Shown: positions 1-10,045, numbered from the stretch's first letter. The stretch is DNA of 64,000 nt from Dendrolimus kikuchii (GCA_019925095.2 CM034402.1:5033501-5097500), one strand, 5' to 3'. A program made the numbers and translations. Notes: generated from the letters alone by a model not told the origin.

Positions 1-105
1 CCGAGCCAGCGGAGGCGGTGAGCTTTTATTTCTCCTATTATGTTAGGCTCGGCCACGAGTTTCTCAATTTCGAGGTTACTTCGGACCCTCCAGCTGCCAT
101 CCTCG
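1..105 (-). pseudogene. RTE-like LINE ORF fragment, C-terminal part, cut by window edge
   Basis: On the - strand this stretch reads EDGSWRVRSNLEIEKLV then GEIKAHRLRWLG. The same protein segment is encoded on the + strand at 21772-22058 (EDGNWRVRTNSEIEDLM ... HRLRWLGHVERM), so both are copies of one family. RLRWLGHVERM is typical of the C-terminal tail of insect RTE-like endonuclease/reverse transcriptase proteins. The remainder lies outside the window. It is a dead fragment with no start or flanking catalytic domain. Confidence 0.65.
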
Positions 106-204
106 TATATAATATTAATATGTGTTATTGTTTATTCTCTATTTTTTATTAATTTTAGGTATATGTATTGTGTGATATTTATATATCCTATTTATATATG
201 TATT

Positions 205-415
205 TAATTTGCACACCACCGTCATACACTTGCGAATCTCCGGTTGATAAAATTCATGGCCCGGGTTTTCTGGAAGAGATTGCTCTAAAGCGATAAGGCC
301 ACCCATTGTTCTTACTGTAACTGTTTAATGTGACTACTGTAAATTATTTATTTCATGTGGATATGATGAACAATAAAATGTTTTCTGTTCTATTCTATAT
401 TAATTCTTAATTTGT
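205..415 (+). mobile_element. LINE 3' end with conserved stem-loop
   Basis: The stretch starts GCACACCACCGTC, holds TGGAAGAGATTGCT...AGCGATAAGGC and ends ACAATAAAATGTTTTC, like a LINE 3' UTR with a polyadenylation signal. Related copies are at 19015-19120 and 56790-56905. The short stem ATTGCT/AGCGAT is kept in all three with different loops. The parent LINE clade cannot be named from this piece alone. Confidence 0.5.
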
Positions 416-439
416 ATTGAAAGACATACTTTATGTGAT

Positions 440-671
440 CTTACATTTAAGAAATCCTAATCGACTTATGCTACCCAATAGTAGAACTGTAATATGCCAA
501 AGAAGCTCTTACTCCACGTGTGTTAATATTTATAACCACTTACCAGAAAATATTAAATCACTCCTCTTAAAATATTTTAAAATAAAAGTAACAGTGTGGC
601 CAATACGCATGCCAATTTATACCATTGATGAATATTTTAATTTTAAACAGACGAGAGTAATAAGAACGTAA
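440..671 (+). pseudogene. CR1/Jockey-like LINE ORF2 C-terminal fragment
   Basis: The frame reads RTVICQRSSYSTCVNIYNHLPENIK then a TIDEYFNF ending. The pattern (R)RS-Y---------YN-LP--I----, followed by a ~20-residue spacer and a basic/aromatic tail with Y---EY, is what the extreme C-terminus of CR1/Jockey reverse transcriptases looks like. There is no catalytic domain and no convincing own start. A remnant at 36293-36526 has a similar form. Confidence 0.45.
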
Positions 672-1184
672 TATAATGGATTGACTAAATTACATAAAAT
701 TGTTAATGACATTATCTTATTTTAATTGTTTTATAAATAATATGTTAACTGAAAGAGACATAATTGTATATTAAATATTGTTGTAATTCTAAGAGCATCA
801 TAATCAGTAATATAATCAATAATATAATCATAATATCTATATGTAGTCATATAAGGACTACAAACGGCTTGTAGCCAAAACTACAAAAAATTTGTATGCC
901 TGTCAAGGCGAAACATGTAACTTGAGACTTAGCATAACATCTGCAAAAATGTCCATGTTTCAAACAAAGAAATTACTTGGACTTTGACTTGACTTAAACA
1001 CTTGATTTTTACTAATCTAAATTAGTCAATGTTAGTTGTGTATTCTTAATGACGACCTCTGTTGTTGAGTGGTCTAAGCATTTGCACACGCACGAACATA
1101 CACAGACACTAACGCTCACGCGCACGCACGCATGCATTTTTTTTTAATGATGTAACTGTAATTTTATTAATTGTACCAATTAGG
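672..1184. other. AT-rich intergenic/intronic stretch, nothing recognised
   Basis: AT-rich DNA probably containing the decayed 3' end of the preceding LINE fragment. Around 1060-1140 there is a short CAC/ACGC-rich run and a box-A-like GTGGTCTAAGC, which may be the head of a lost tRNA-type SINE. No gene was seen. Confidence 0.5.
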
Positions 1185-1640
1185 AAGAAGGTCCCAAAGA
1201 TACAGGTCAACCTAATTTGGGGACTAATGAGTTTCAAAAATTGTGAATTATGTTTCACTCAATAAATGATTTTGATTTGTCGACCTACCTCACTGCAACG
1301 CAGGCTCCGAGTTCAATTCCTGACACGGAAAAGTTCTGAAACGAACGTGTCAATATTTGCTATGGTCTGGGTATTTGGGATCCCAATAACCCATAACACA
1401 AATGTAACTTGCTTGATTTGGGGACATACAATGGGTGTGTCTGTTTGCCGATTATTAAATTCTACCTAGAATCCTCAAGACTGTATTTTAAGTAGAATAC
1501 TAAGCCTAGATAATGATCGTTATGGGGGTTGAAATAAGTTGTGTGGTGCGTCGATGATATCTACCCCGTTGGACAGGGTAGCGTACCACTTGTGAGAGCC
1601 CATAGCTCAGTCGCCCGAAAGCGGAGTATAGAATAAGACG
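1185..1640 (+). mobile_element. Probable tRNA-type SINE fragment (family 2)
   Basis: The core at 1284-1325 reads CACTGCAACGCAGGCTCCG then GAGTTCAATTCCTG, a box-B-like element. The same arrangement, TACTGCAACGCAG...GGGTTTGATTCCTGG, occurs at 51087-51125, where a box-A-like GTGGTTAAGCGAG lies upstream. The shared spacing suggests two copies of one RNA polymerase III-type SINE family. Boundaries are uncertain and the 3' part (1330-1640) is not matched elsewhere in the window. Confidence 0.4.
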
Positions 1641-1989
1641 ACGAGACGTTCTACTCTTGTAGTCAATTGCTTTCTTAATTTCTCTTAATTAAACTTAGAC
1701 TATATATACAAAACTCTTATGGTCTACGTGATATTATGCACAACAATATTTAAATCATTATATTTACACATTTATGATATAGAACATTTTTGATGATATA
1801 CAAAAATATCCGATCTTATCGACAGTTCTAACAGCGTTATCTGTTATCTTTATTTGCATAGTATCACGTTCATCCATTGACTTTAACTGTGCTAAATTAC
1901 ACATCAGTAAATTGGGGGATGAAACGTGACAACAGCGATGTGAGGGTAATGTTGGCTACGTTACCTCCTTGTATCGCCATACTGATCTG

Positions 1990-3715
1990 TTGGCCAAAGT
2001 AAGAACCAGCCTTGTGATCACCTGAAGAGGAGATTAGGCATTATGAAAGCTCTTGGTAGACGCTCATTGCCTCAGAAGTATATGATTTACGGTTCTGTAG
2101 TTAAATTACAGAAATTATATGATCGACGTTCATCATCATGGTACCCTTAGTTGTGATTGAATATCACTGCACTTCGGTAATATGTTTAATATTACAAACC
2201 AAGTTAATTTCCTAGATAGGAAAAAGTATCTGTCCCATGCAAGTTCTTGATAGAGATTAATTGCATGAGAATTTTATAATTTAAGGTTCTGTATTCAGAT
2301 TACAGAAACTAAATAATCGACGTGCATCATCTATGTGGTACCCGTATTTATGATTTAATAGCAACGTACTTTGGCAATTTTGTGAATTATTAACAACAGA
2401 CGAGCGTAAACCAGGTCAACTCTGTTGTTCGTGAATACCCCGCAAGAGAATTGGCGTGAAGTTATGTATGTATGTATGTATTATAAACCAGGTTAATTTC
2501 CTAAATAGGAGAAAGTATCTGTCTCATGAGAGCTCTTGGTAGAGACTCATTGCCTCGGGATTTTATAATTTAAGGTTCTGTAATTAAATTACAGAAACTA
2601 CATAATTGACGTTCATAATCTATGTGGTACCCTTATTTGTGATTTAATAGCAACGTACTTTGGCAATTTTGTAAATTATTATAAACCAGGTTAATTTCCC
2701 AAATAGGAGAAAGTATCTGTCTCATGAGAGCTCTTGGTAGAGACTCATTGCCTCGGGATTTCATAATTGAAGGTTCTGTAGTCAAATTACAGAAACTACA
2801 TAATCGACGTTCATGATCTATGTGGTACCCTTATTTGTGATTGAATAGCAACGTATTTTGACAATTTTGTAAATTATTATAAACCAGGTTAATGTTCTAA
2901 ATAGGAGAAAGTATGTCTCATGAGAGCTCTTGGTAGAGACTCATTGCCTCGTGATTTTATAATTTAAGGTTCTGTAGTTAAATTACAGAAACTACATAAT
3001 TGACGTTCATACTCTATGTGGTACCCTTATTTGTGATTGAATAGCAACGTATATTGGCAATTTTGTAAATTATTATAAACCAGGTTAATGTTCTAAATAG
3101 GAGAAAGTATGTCTCATGAGAGCTCTTGGTAGAGACTCATTGCCTCGTGATTTTATAATTTAAGGTTCTGTAGTTAAATTACAGAAACTACATAATTGAC
3201 GTTCATACTCTATGTGGTACCCTTATTTGTGATTGAATAGCAACGTATATTGGCAATTTTGTAAATTATTATAAACCAGGTTAATTTCCTAAATAGGAGA
3301 AAGTATCTGTCTCATGAGAGCTCTTGGTAGAGACTCATTGCCTTGGGATTTTATAATTTACGGTTCTGTAGTCAAATTGCAGAAACTACATAATCGACGT
3401 TCATCATCTATGTGGTACCCTTATTTGTGATTGAATAGTAACGCACTTCGGCAATTTTGTAAATTATTATAAACCAGGTTAATGTCCTAAATAGGAGAAA
3501 GTATCTGTCTCATGAGAGCTCTTGGTAGAGACTCATTTACTTGGGATTTTATAATATACGGTTCTGTACTCAAATGACAGAAATGACATAATCGACGTTC
3601 ATCATTTATATGGTAACCTTATTTGTGATTGAATAGTAACGCACTTCGGCAATTTTGTAAATTATTATAAACCAGGTTCATTTATTTAATAGGAGAAAGT
3701 ATCTGTCTCACATAT
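1990..3715. repeat. Tandem satellite, ~198-bp monomer, about 8.5 copies
   Basis: Monomers start with ATAAACCAGGTTAAT at 2483, 2681, 2879, 3075, 3271, 3469 and 3667 (last one partial), so the period is 196-198 bp. Two more diverged units lie upstream (about 1990-2389), the second interrupted by a LINE 3' end at 2390-2482. Units 2879-3074 and 3075-3270 look identical and share the same 2-bp-shorter length, which points to recent duplication. Most units contain the inverted pair TTCTGTA/TACAGAA around a 7-nt loop. There is no coding potential. Confidence 0.95.
2390..2482 (+). mobile_element. RTE-like LINE 3' end inserted in the satellite
   Basis: It contains CTGTTGTTCGTGAATACCCC then GCAAGAGAATTGGCGTGAAG and a (TATG)n tail, the same 3' end as at 5902-6221. 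It breaks one satellite unit exactly at the monomer junction (GAATTATT | ATAAACC). The upstream part (ACAGACGAGCGTAAACC) shows a small internal deletion relative to other copies. Confidence 0.8.
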
Positions 3716-4513
3716 TTACGAACTATGAATGGTTTCGCAGAAGTGACAAATGTATTTTTTTTTTTCATATTTCCGCTACGGAATACATTACGCAATAATT
3801 TATCAAGTATGTGTGTAGGTACATTGAAAAAAAATATTTAAGCGTCAATTATATGTATGTATGCCCTCGTCCAATTATAAAGATACAGATAGACACATGA
3901 ACTCGACGAAAACAAGGATTCCGTCTTTGCCAGATTATATTCGGAACCCAAAATTTAAAAAAATCTGATAATTAATATTTTTTGTGCACTTTGACGTTTT
4001 GTGACAAATTTGTGTTGCCACCAATTAAAGCATTAAATCACGGTTAATAGTTAACATTCCCAAGCACGTTCTAATAAAGTTTTTTTTGTGGGACCTTGTG
4101 TCTGCGATCGGAAACTGTTCCGTAAGCAGATGATTTGATTATTCAAAATCATGCAGAAAGTAATATCAAATGCTTTACTTTGTAGCTGTATTTTTATATT
4201 TCTCATCCCATTAGAAAATCTCGTGATAAAAGAATATCTCGGTAAGTAATATCTTTTCAGTCCTTTCTCAGGTTACACAATCGTAATCAAATAAGTGTCT
4301 TCGAGGGGCCCCGAAATGTAAAAAAGGGGAGCGTAACTGGCGTTGCCAGGACAACCAAAAATTAAATAAAATATTTAATTTCTATAATATATCGATTTTT
4401 AAGGAGGTTATACTTATGTGAACAGTACTTTCTTAAAAATCGAAATAGTGCCACTCAAATCTTATTATATCATAAAATTATCTTAATTTATATAATTGTT
4501 TGTCAGGAAACAC
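3716..4513. other. No gene; AT-rich DNA
   Basis: The stretch holds a poly-T run (3754-3766), a short degenerate piece near 3880-3960 of the repeat that ends in GGAACCC, and otherwise unremarkable AT-rich sequence. No reading frame of note. Confidence 0.6.
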
Positions 4514-4519
4514 AAATTT

Positions 4520-4699
4520 TACATACATACATACATACATAACTTCACGCCAGTTCCCTTGCGGGGTAGGCACGAACAACAGAGCGCCATTCAGGCTTAT
4601 TCTTACACACCTCACTTGCTTTTTTGACATTCATAACTCGTGTCATGCACTCTCGTCTGTTCTTAAGGCTCCTGACATCACCTTCTGCTAGTACACGAT
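4520..4699 (-). mobile_element. RTE-like LINE 3' end
   Basis: Minus-strand copy of the family: (CATA)n tail at 4520-4540, then the reverse complement of the ORF tail through AGTACACGAT. The truncated protein would end NKPEWRSVVRA-type. Short AAATTT runs flank both sides (4514-4519 and 4700-4705), a weak target duplication. Confidence 0.8.
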
Positions 4700-4980
4700 A
4701 AATTTAATTTTAATGTTAATAAATATATTAATTTTGTAACTTCAAGAGAATTTTGCAAGTTTATTTTACAGGTAGCAGAAACTTGCTATCAGTTACTGGT
4801 TTCTAATGAAAGAATTTTTAATTTTATCTAAAATTTTGAAAATAATAAAATCTTTAGCTGACTCAAAACATTCGCCCGAACTCTTACATCCACGAGATTT
4901 GTGTAAGTCTTGCGGCCTGGCAACACTAGTTGTAACCCTAACCATTTCCATACGAAAAGGGGGGCCGTGATGTATTTTTA
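4700..4980. other. AT-rich, nothing recognised
   Basis: No supported gene or repeat. A GCGGCCTGGCAACACTAG stretch near 4908-4930 resembles a motif near 58555 but is too short to call. Confidence 0.5.
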
Positions 4981-5025
4981 AATTTGAATATCGAAGTGTC
5001 GTTCTTATCGTTCGATATTCAAATT
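4981..5025. repeat. Perfect 15-bp inverted repeat with 15-nt loop
   Basis: AATTTGAATATCGAA at 4981-4995 is the exact reverse complement of TTCGATATTCAAATT at 5011-5025. The loop is 4996-5010. It may be the tip of a foldback element; nothing else of such an element was recognised at its flanks. Confidence 0.9.
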
Positions 5026-5340
5026 GGCGAGGCTACGAAATTCAGCTCGTGGCGAATACGGTGCAGCCATAAATCCATAATTGTAGTCAAATATCGAATT
5101 ATACGAATCCATAAAATATTTTAAAGAAGAGTAATAACTATGGAGGGTAGAGGTAAGGAGCTCCATCTTATATCGAGACGAAATTAAAAAAAGAATCCAA
5201 TAGTATGTTGAAAATAGAGGTTTAAATACCTGCCACAACAAGCGCTGGAGTACGGAAAACTACGATATTTTAACTGTTATAGATATATTGAAATGTGTTA
5301 TTGTCTAATTTAGTTTTTATGTAAATAACATAAATGCTAC
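5026..5340. other. No recognised gene
   Basis: A 78-codon open frame on the - strand (5241-5005) is present but has no family features or plausible neighbours, so I do not call it a gene. The sequence between the inverted repeat and the Helitron-like end at 5384 may belong to that element. Confidence 0.4.
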
Positions 5341-5384
5341 TACCCGGGCTTTTTCACGCGGCGTAGCCGCGGGGAAACCTCTAG
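5341..5384 (+). mobile_element. Helitron-like 3' terminus (hairpin + CTAG)
   Basis: CGCGGC-GTA-GCCGCG forms a GC-rich hairpin and is followed after 8 nt by CTAG and then T. A 3'-terminal hairpin just before CTRR is the Helitron end signature. The 5' end of the element was not identified. Confidence 0.45.
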
Positions 5385-5492
5385 TGTTATATATTTTTAT
5401 AGAATAAAACTGCACAGCACAATATTATCCACCATTTCACAAACTCCATTTGATAGGTGATATATTACAGAATAGAATAGAATTATGCAGTA

Positions 5493-5720
5493 TCTAGCTG
5501 CGCCCGCGGCTTCACCCGCGTGGTAATGGAAAACCGTTATATTTTGGATAATTCACACTATATCTCTATAAAATATAGCCTATGTGTTATTCTGATGTTT
5601 AAGCTATATTACTGTAAAGTTTCATCAAAATCCATTTAATAGTTTTTGCGTGAAAGAGTAACAAACATACATCCATACATACATTCTGACAAACTTTCGC
5701 GTTTATAATATTTATAATAT
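5493..5720 (-). mobile_element. Non-autonomous Helitron-like element
   Basis: Read on the - strand it begins near AACGCGAAAGTTTGTCAGAATG, passes GTTACTCTTTCACGCAAAAAC and GGATTTTGATGAAACTT, and ends GCGGGTGAAGCCGCGGGCG then CAGCTAG. The 3' GCGG...CCGC hairpin plus CTAG is Helitron-like. A related start (ATAAATGCGAAAGTTT) is at 60150. It is non-coding. Confidence 0.55.
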
Positions 5721-5901
5721 AATAATAATAATATTTATAGGAATTATAGGATTATTAGTACACTATGTTAGTATTGAATTTTAAGAACAATTTTATTATT
5801 ATGAGAGTTATTTTTAAGTAAACAAGAAGAATTAAATAAATGAAGAAGAATAATCTTTCAAAATAAACTTGAGTTTTTTAAACGACAGTTAAGTATGGTG
5901 A

Positions 5902-6221
5902 AGGAAAGGAAAGGAATGCTCCGATGGTTCGGACATGTGGAAAGAATGCATGATGAAAGAATGACTAAACAGATATACAATGCAAAAGTGGATGGACGCA
6001 GAAGTCGTGGAAGGCCACGACACACCTTCCATGATCAAATTGATCGTATACTAGCAGAAGGTGATGTCAGGAGCCTTAAGAACAGACGAGCGTGCATGAC
6101 AAGAGTTATGAATGTCAAAGAAGCAAGTGAGGTGTGTAAGAATAAGCCTAAATGGCGCTCTGTTGTTCGTGCCTACCCCGCAAGGGAACTGGCGTGAAGT
6201 TATGTATGTATGTATGTATGT
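5902..6221 (+). mobile_element. RTE-like LINE 3' end with 15-bp target duplication
   Basis: Encodes the C-terminal ~95 residues of an RTE-like reverse transcriptase ORF (RKGMLRWFGHVERMHDERMT ... HTFHDQIDRILAEGD ... KPKWRSVVRAYPARELA stop), followed by GTTATG(TATG)n. AGTTAAGTATGGTGA occurs exactly on both sides (5887-5901 and 6222-6236), so this is a complete 5'-truncated insertion. The ATG that opens the frame comes from the target duplication, not from the element. The fragment has no catalytic domain and is not expected to be functional. Confidence 0.9.
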
Positions 6222-6236
6222 AGTTAAGTATGGTGA

Positions 6237-6617
6237 TGATATATATTTTAACAGATATTTCGTTAAAGACATAACACATCAAATAGTTTAAATAGCATTG
6301 AAAATTTAAAATTTAATTGAATATATCCAATTATGCAAAACAATGATTCCGGGAAGCAAGGATGCAATCTCCGAACAAGGAACATCCGAAGCCGGGCTTA
6401 ATGAAAGGATTTCGGGATATGTGTTCAGTATAATCCGTTCTATTATCTAACAGCATATGTTAAGGACGAAACATGTTGCCATTGTTAATTAAATTTTTAA
6501 TTTTATTTTAGGGTATTTTTTTTGTAATAATTATTTATTTTACTATTTAAAATTAACAGATGTAGATGTTATTTTTTTGTGCAAGAATTATGTTTGTGTA
6601 AAAAGTCCAACATTTAC
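6237..6617. other. AT-rich, nothing recognised
   Basis: No gene. A GC-poor tract with poly-T runs; no repeat family from elsewhere in the window matches. Confidence 0.5.
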
Positions 6618-6700
6618 GTGTTAACCGGTTTTAAGCACGGTAATTTATTTGATTTTTCATTATTCCGACGTTTTGACCACTTTTCAGTAGCCATAAAAGA
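6618..6700. mobile_element. Half of a foldback/TIR element
   Basis: CCGGTTTTAAGCACGGTAA then TTTATTTGATTTTTC and ATTCCGACGTTTTGACCAC matches the left arm of the complete foldback element at 57381-57590 (GGTTTTAAGCGCGGTAAT ... ATTCCGACGTTTCGGCCAC). The opposite arm is missing here. Confidence 0.65.
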
Positions 6701-6775
6701 GTAGTTCTATGTAGCCTACCGCCAACTTGTTCATTTTAATTATGTATTTAATTAAAATGAACAAGTATAACGAAA

Positions 6776-6838
6776 GGTATAGATATAGGTGTAAGTGTAG
6801 GTGTAGGTATATGTGTAGGTATAGGTCTAAGTAAGTGT
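6776..6838 (+). repeat. Degenerate hexamer microsatellite (TAGGTR)n
   Basis: Imperfect repeats of AGGTATAGATATAGGTG and TGTAGGTGTAGGTATATG type. The unit is hexameric and not the pentameric insect telomere repeat. Confidence 0.7.
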
Positions 6839-6865
6839 ACTGCGTATTAGACTACATTTATCCGT

Positions 6866-7182
6866 GCAGGAACGGAGAAAGAATACAATTTCCTGCGGCC
6901 GGGCGGCCTGTCGTAAGAGGCGACATAACAACCCACAGCCAGGTGGTAGGGCATTTGCCCGACTGGATGGCTACCACCCCTGGTCTAAAGTATGTCGCCA
7001 TAACAACCTTGAGTTGTGTTCTGGCATTAGTGACCAGGTTCCAGTTTCCCTTAAGAGAGCAGCGCATTTGTAGCATCTTTGGTGTTGCAAATGTCCATAG
7101 GTGATGGTAACCGCTTTCCATCGAGTGGGCCGTCTGCCTGTCTGCTGAACGCTAGCAATAAAAAAAAAAAAAAAAAAAAAAA
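6866..7182 (+). mobile_element. SINE-like element (copy A) with poly-A tail
   Basis: Runs from ATCCGTGCAGGAACGGAG through CCTGTCGTAAGAGGCGAC and GGTAACCGCTTTCCATC to GCAATA and a 24-nt poly-A (about 7159-7182). Other copies are at 16581-16914, 33715-33990, 35670-35895, 41066-41376, 46105-46300, 48751-49064, 52953-53262, 53930-54060 and 63045-63260. The 3' ~100 bp match the 3' end of the LINE fragment at 38405-38968. No clear box A/B is visible, so it could also be the recurrent 3' UTR of that LINE. The open frames on both strands have no start/stop conservation and are not genes. Confidence 0.8.
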
Positions 7183-7805
7183 AATTTACAGCTGATATCA
7201 GGTACAATGTCGGTCAAAAACAAACCTATTAAATTATATAAAACCGTTTATCAGATTTATATAGTCTACAAACGGATAGACGAACATAATGATCATAGTT
7301 GTTCCGTTTTTGTGAAAATGTCTATGGAACGTTTATATGTATGTACAGTCGTAGTATGACAATATTCGCTAGTTTTCAAATTGATTCATTTAACGTTCCG
7401 CGAGCACATGTTACCTTTTCAAACTAGGCCACACACCAGACTGTTTCGCAGAAAATTACGTTTAACTATTCGACAATAAAGTTTAAAATTACTTACATCA
7501 AAGTTGTTGCATTTTCTATCTGGTCTAAGAAGATTTTTTAGACATGTAAAACCTTTTTGTTGGTTTTAATATATATGATAAGCGTAGTGATTATATCCTT
7601 TTTGTTTCTTATTGTTAATCTTAACGTCTGTCATTGTCAATATTGCAGTTTTCTTTTTTCACGTTTGTATATTTTATAAACGTAACATTTATTAAAATGT
7701 TGACAGTATTATTTCTTGTATTAGTGCAAGCAAAAGTCGACTTTAACGAACGTTTTCATTCCGCGAATGTACGTATGTTTATGTTATATTACTTATTATT
7801 ACTTA
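7183..7805. other. No recognised gene
   Basis: AT-rich DNA. A 98-codon frame starts at 7634 but reads hydrophobic low-complexity sequence and runs into the Helitron-like element at 7806, so it is probably chance. Confidence 0.5.
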
Positions 7806-8219
7806 TATATGCATCTATATATATAAAAATCAATTGCTGTTCGTTAATCTCGCTAAAACTCGTGAACGGCTCGACTGATTTGGCTAATTTTGTATTTGAA
7901 TTATTTGTAGAAGTCCAGGGAAAGGTTTAAAAAGTGTGAGTTAATACGAAAAAAAATTTAGAATATATTAAAAACAACAATTTCGCTTTCCCTTAGAAAC
8001 TATTTCTACCTGTCAAATGTTTGATGTTCGTCCCGTTGTTTAGAAATCAATTAAATTTAAAAGTTATTCGGAAATCAAATTAAATTTAAAAGTTAAGTTT
8101 TTTTTTTTCATTTTTTTGGTTTTGAATGTCAAACGTTTGATGTTCGTCCCGTCGTTCAGAAATCAACGTTTTTTTATTTATTGATTCTGAGGCGGCACTA
8201 AGTTTGCCGGGTCAGCTAG
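7806..8219 (+). mobile_element. Non-autonomous Helitron-like element, ~415 bp
   Basis: Starts near ATATATAAAAATCAATTGCTG, passes CTCGTGAACGGCTCGACTG and AGAAGTCCAGGGAAAGG, and ends CGGCA-CTAAGTT-TGCCG then GGTCAG-CTAG before T. The hairpin 6 nt before CTAG fits a Helitron 3' end, and insertion between A and T is plausible. A second copy in the opposite orientation is at 48068-48630. It is non-coding. Confidence 0.6.
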
Positions 8220-8305
8220 TTTTTAAATATTTTTTATACAATATTGTGCATTTTTGTGCATCGTTTCATAAATTTTATTGTACAATAAAGTGTATTCTAT
8301 TCTAT

Positions 8306-8555
8306 ACATACATACATAACTTCACGCCAGTTCCCTTGCGGGGTAGGCACGAACAACGGAGCGCCATTTAGGTTTATTCTTACACACCTCACTTGTTTCT
8401 TTGACATCCTAACTCTCGTTATGCACGCTCGCCTATTCTTAAGGCTCCTGACATCACCTTCTGCTAGTACACGATCAATTTGATCATGGAAGGTGTGTCG
8501 CGGCCTTCCACGACTTCTGCATCCATCCACTTTTGCATTGTATATCTGTTTAGTC
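8306..8555 (-). mobile_element. RTE-like LINE 3' end with 12-bp target duplication
   Basis: Reverse-strand copy of the (TATG)n-tailed family, encoding KVDGCRSRGRPRHTFHDQID and the tail to NWRE. ATTCTATTCTAT is found at 8294-8305 and 8556-8567, an exact 12-bp target duplication. The target lies just after the LINE-like polyadenylation region ACAATAAAGTG. Confidence 0.9.
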
Positions 8556-8567
8556 ATTCTATTCTAT

Positions 8568-9087
8568 GGAATCCTAAAATCAATAGTACACATTTTATCA
8601 ATGCCTCACATATTTTACTAAATCGTTTAATTTAGTCAGAGCATTATCTCAAACAAGGAGGGCTACAATCGTCTGTTTTAATTGGACATATTTAATTAAG
8701 CGTAACTTATTTCCTCAAACGGACTGGACTAAGCGGGCGAAACGGGGTTGGGAAAAAGGGCAAAAGTAAATCTTGAAACTAACTAGTTACGTAAATTGGA
8801 AAGTTAGTTTGTTATCATTTATTTCCGTTTCCTTTTGCCTTGCTAGTATTATTTAAATAAAGACACTTGTATCTGTAATTCTTATAACAAGCTTTATGTA
8901 TCTAATCTTCAATTTTTTATTTATAGATTTATATTATTTTGTAGGTGTAGCTTTATTTATAGTATAGTTTAGTTTATATATTTTTAAGGTTTTATTTGTA
9001 ATTATTTAACAAAATAAGATTAAATCAGTTCATATTCTGTCATAATTGTAAATTATCATGTCATTCTTCAATTTATTTAATTACAAA
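8568..9087. other. No recognised gene
   Basis: AT-rich; no reading frame or repeat family recognised. Confidence 0.5.
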
Positions 9088-9174
9088 ATTTATAGAATAG
9101 AACAGAAAACACTTTATTGTTCACCAAAATAAATCATTACAAGATGAATTGTTACAATCGTTTTACGGCAAAAC
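9088..9174 (-). mobile_element. Short LINE 3' tail
   Basis: AATAGAACAGAAAACACTTT then ATTGTTCACCAAAA is the reverse complement of the ACAATAAA-type LINE 3' terminus seen at 205-415. Another is at about 53878-53900. Confidence 0.4.
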
Positions 9175-9190
9175 AATAGTACATTATGGT

Positions 9191-9652
9191 ACTAGTGTGT
9201 AACATTGGTGATTACCGCCGAGGCGCCATTGAGGTCTTAAGAGAGCCGAGGATGGTAATCATCAATACACACGTGTATCATACGACGTTTTTCAACACAC
9301 TTGTGAATAAAATAACAACAAAAACTCATTTTACTTAGTAAATAAAAAAAAGTTATATATGAGTGAAAGTTTTATTTATTAAACACGTACGAGTTAAAAT
9401 TATCTATTTAAATAAGAAGTTGCATGAAATGAGCAAGCAATAGGAACATTAATTTATTTGTTCTATAGAACACGATCTTTTTTTTTTAATAAAAACTTTT
9501 TTAAGAACAAAGCAACTCAACCAATAAAATTTAAAAAAAAATCTATAACTCACTAGTGAGTTATAATGTTTTTTACTCACAGTTTGATTATGGGTGTCAT
9601 TCTGTGCCTAATTGCGGTGACCATAGAGCCACTTTATGAGCAAGTGTGTTGA
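9191..9652. mobile_element. Composite palindromic element flanked by 16-bp direct repeats
   Basis: AATAGTACATTATGGT occurs exactly at 9175-9190 and 9653-9668. Inside, 9195-9268 folds on itself (GTGTGTAACATTGGTGATTACC pairs with GGTAATCATCAATACACAC, allowing a few mismatches). TTTCAACACACTTG near 9289 is inverted as CAAGTGTGTTGAAA at 9641-9654. A perfect 22-bp palindrome centred on CTAG lies at 9544-9565. The structure fits a foldback/MITE-type insertion, but the direct repeats are long for a DNA transposon. The class is unknown. Confidence 0.55.
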
Positions 9653-9667
9653 AATAGTACATTATGG

Positions 9668-10045
9668 TTTTTAAATACAAGCTTTTGAGATCCTAGATAG
9701 CATGTAGCAGCAGAGTGCTAGCCAACACAAGTAAAACGAACCCAAACACGACGAGTCTATCTTGTTTAGTACAGGAGTTCCTATGGCCACCTTCCGACTC
9801 CATCATCAGATCAGTTCAGTGGTAACTAAATTAAATAAGCTTTTTTAAAAAGGTTTTTAAATACAACCATAAAACGAACCCAAACACGACGAGTCTATTG
9901 TTTATTGCATTGTTACGCGATATATGTATATATGCGTGTAAAATTTCAGCTCAATCGGAAACCGGAAAGTTGGTCAAATTTAACTTGCAAGATTCCACCC
10001 GAACTTACATACATACATCCTTTGGAAGTTAAATAAAAGCTTGTA
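9668..10045 (+). mobile_element. Interspersed repeat with internal duplication
   Basis: Contains AAAACGAACCCAAACACG then ACGAGTCTAT twice (28-bp exact repeat, 9733-9760 and 9871-9898), each preceded by GGTTTTTAAATACAA. It continues with AAAATTTCAGCTCAATCGG and AACTTGCAAGATT and ends near AAATAAAAGCTTGTAAAA. That order (CCATCATCAGATCAG, TTTCAGCTCAATCGGAAACC, AAGCTTGTAAAA) is familiar from short non-autonomous repeats in moth genomes. The class is not established. Confidence 0.5.

Noticed and set aside
1990..3715. CRISPR-like array
   Set aside because: Whole monomers repeat without unique spacers; this is a tandem satellite in a eukaryotic genome.
5895..6197. 100-aa host protein
   Set aside because: It is the 3' end of an RTE-like LINE with a 15-bp target duplication; its ATG comes from the duplicated target.
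6776..6838. Telomere-like repeat as target of the R1-clade LINE
   Set aside because: The unit is TAGGTR (6 bp, degenerate), not TTAGG, and it is 18 kb away from the LINE.
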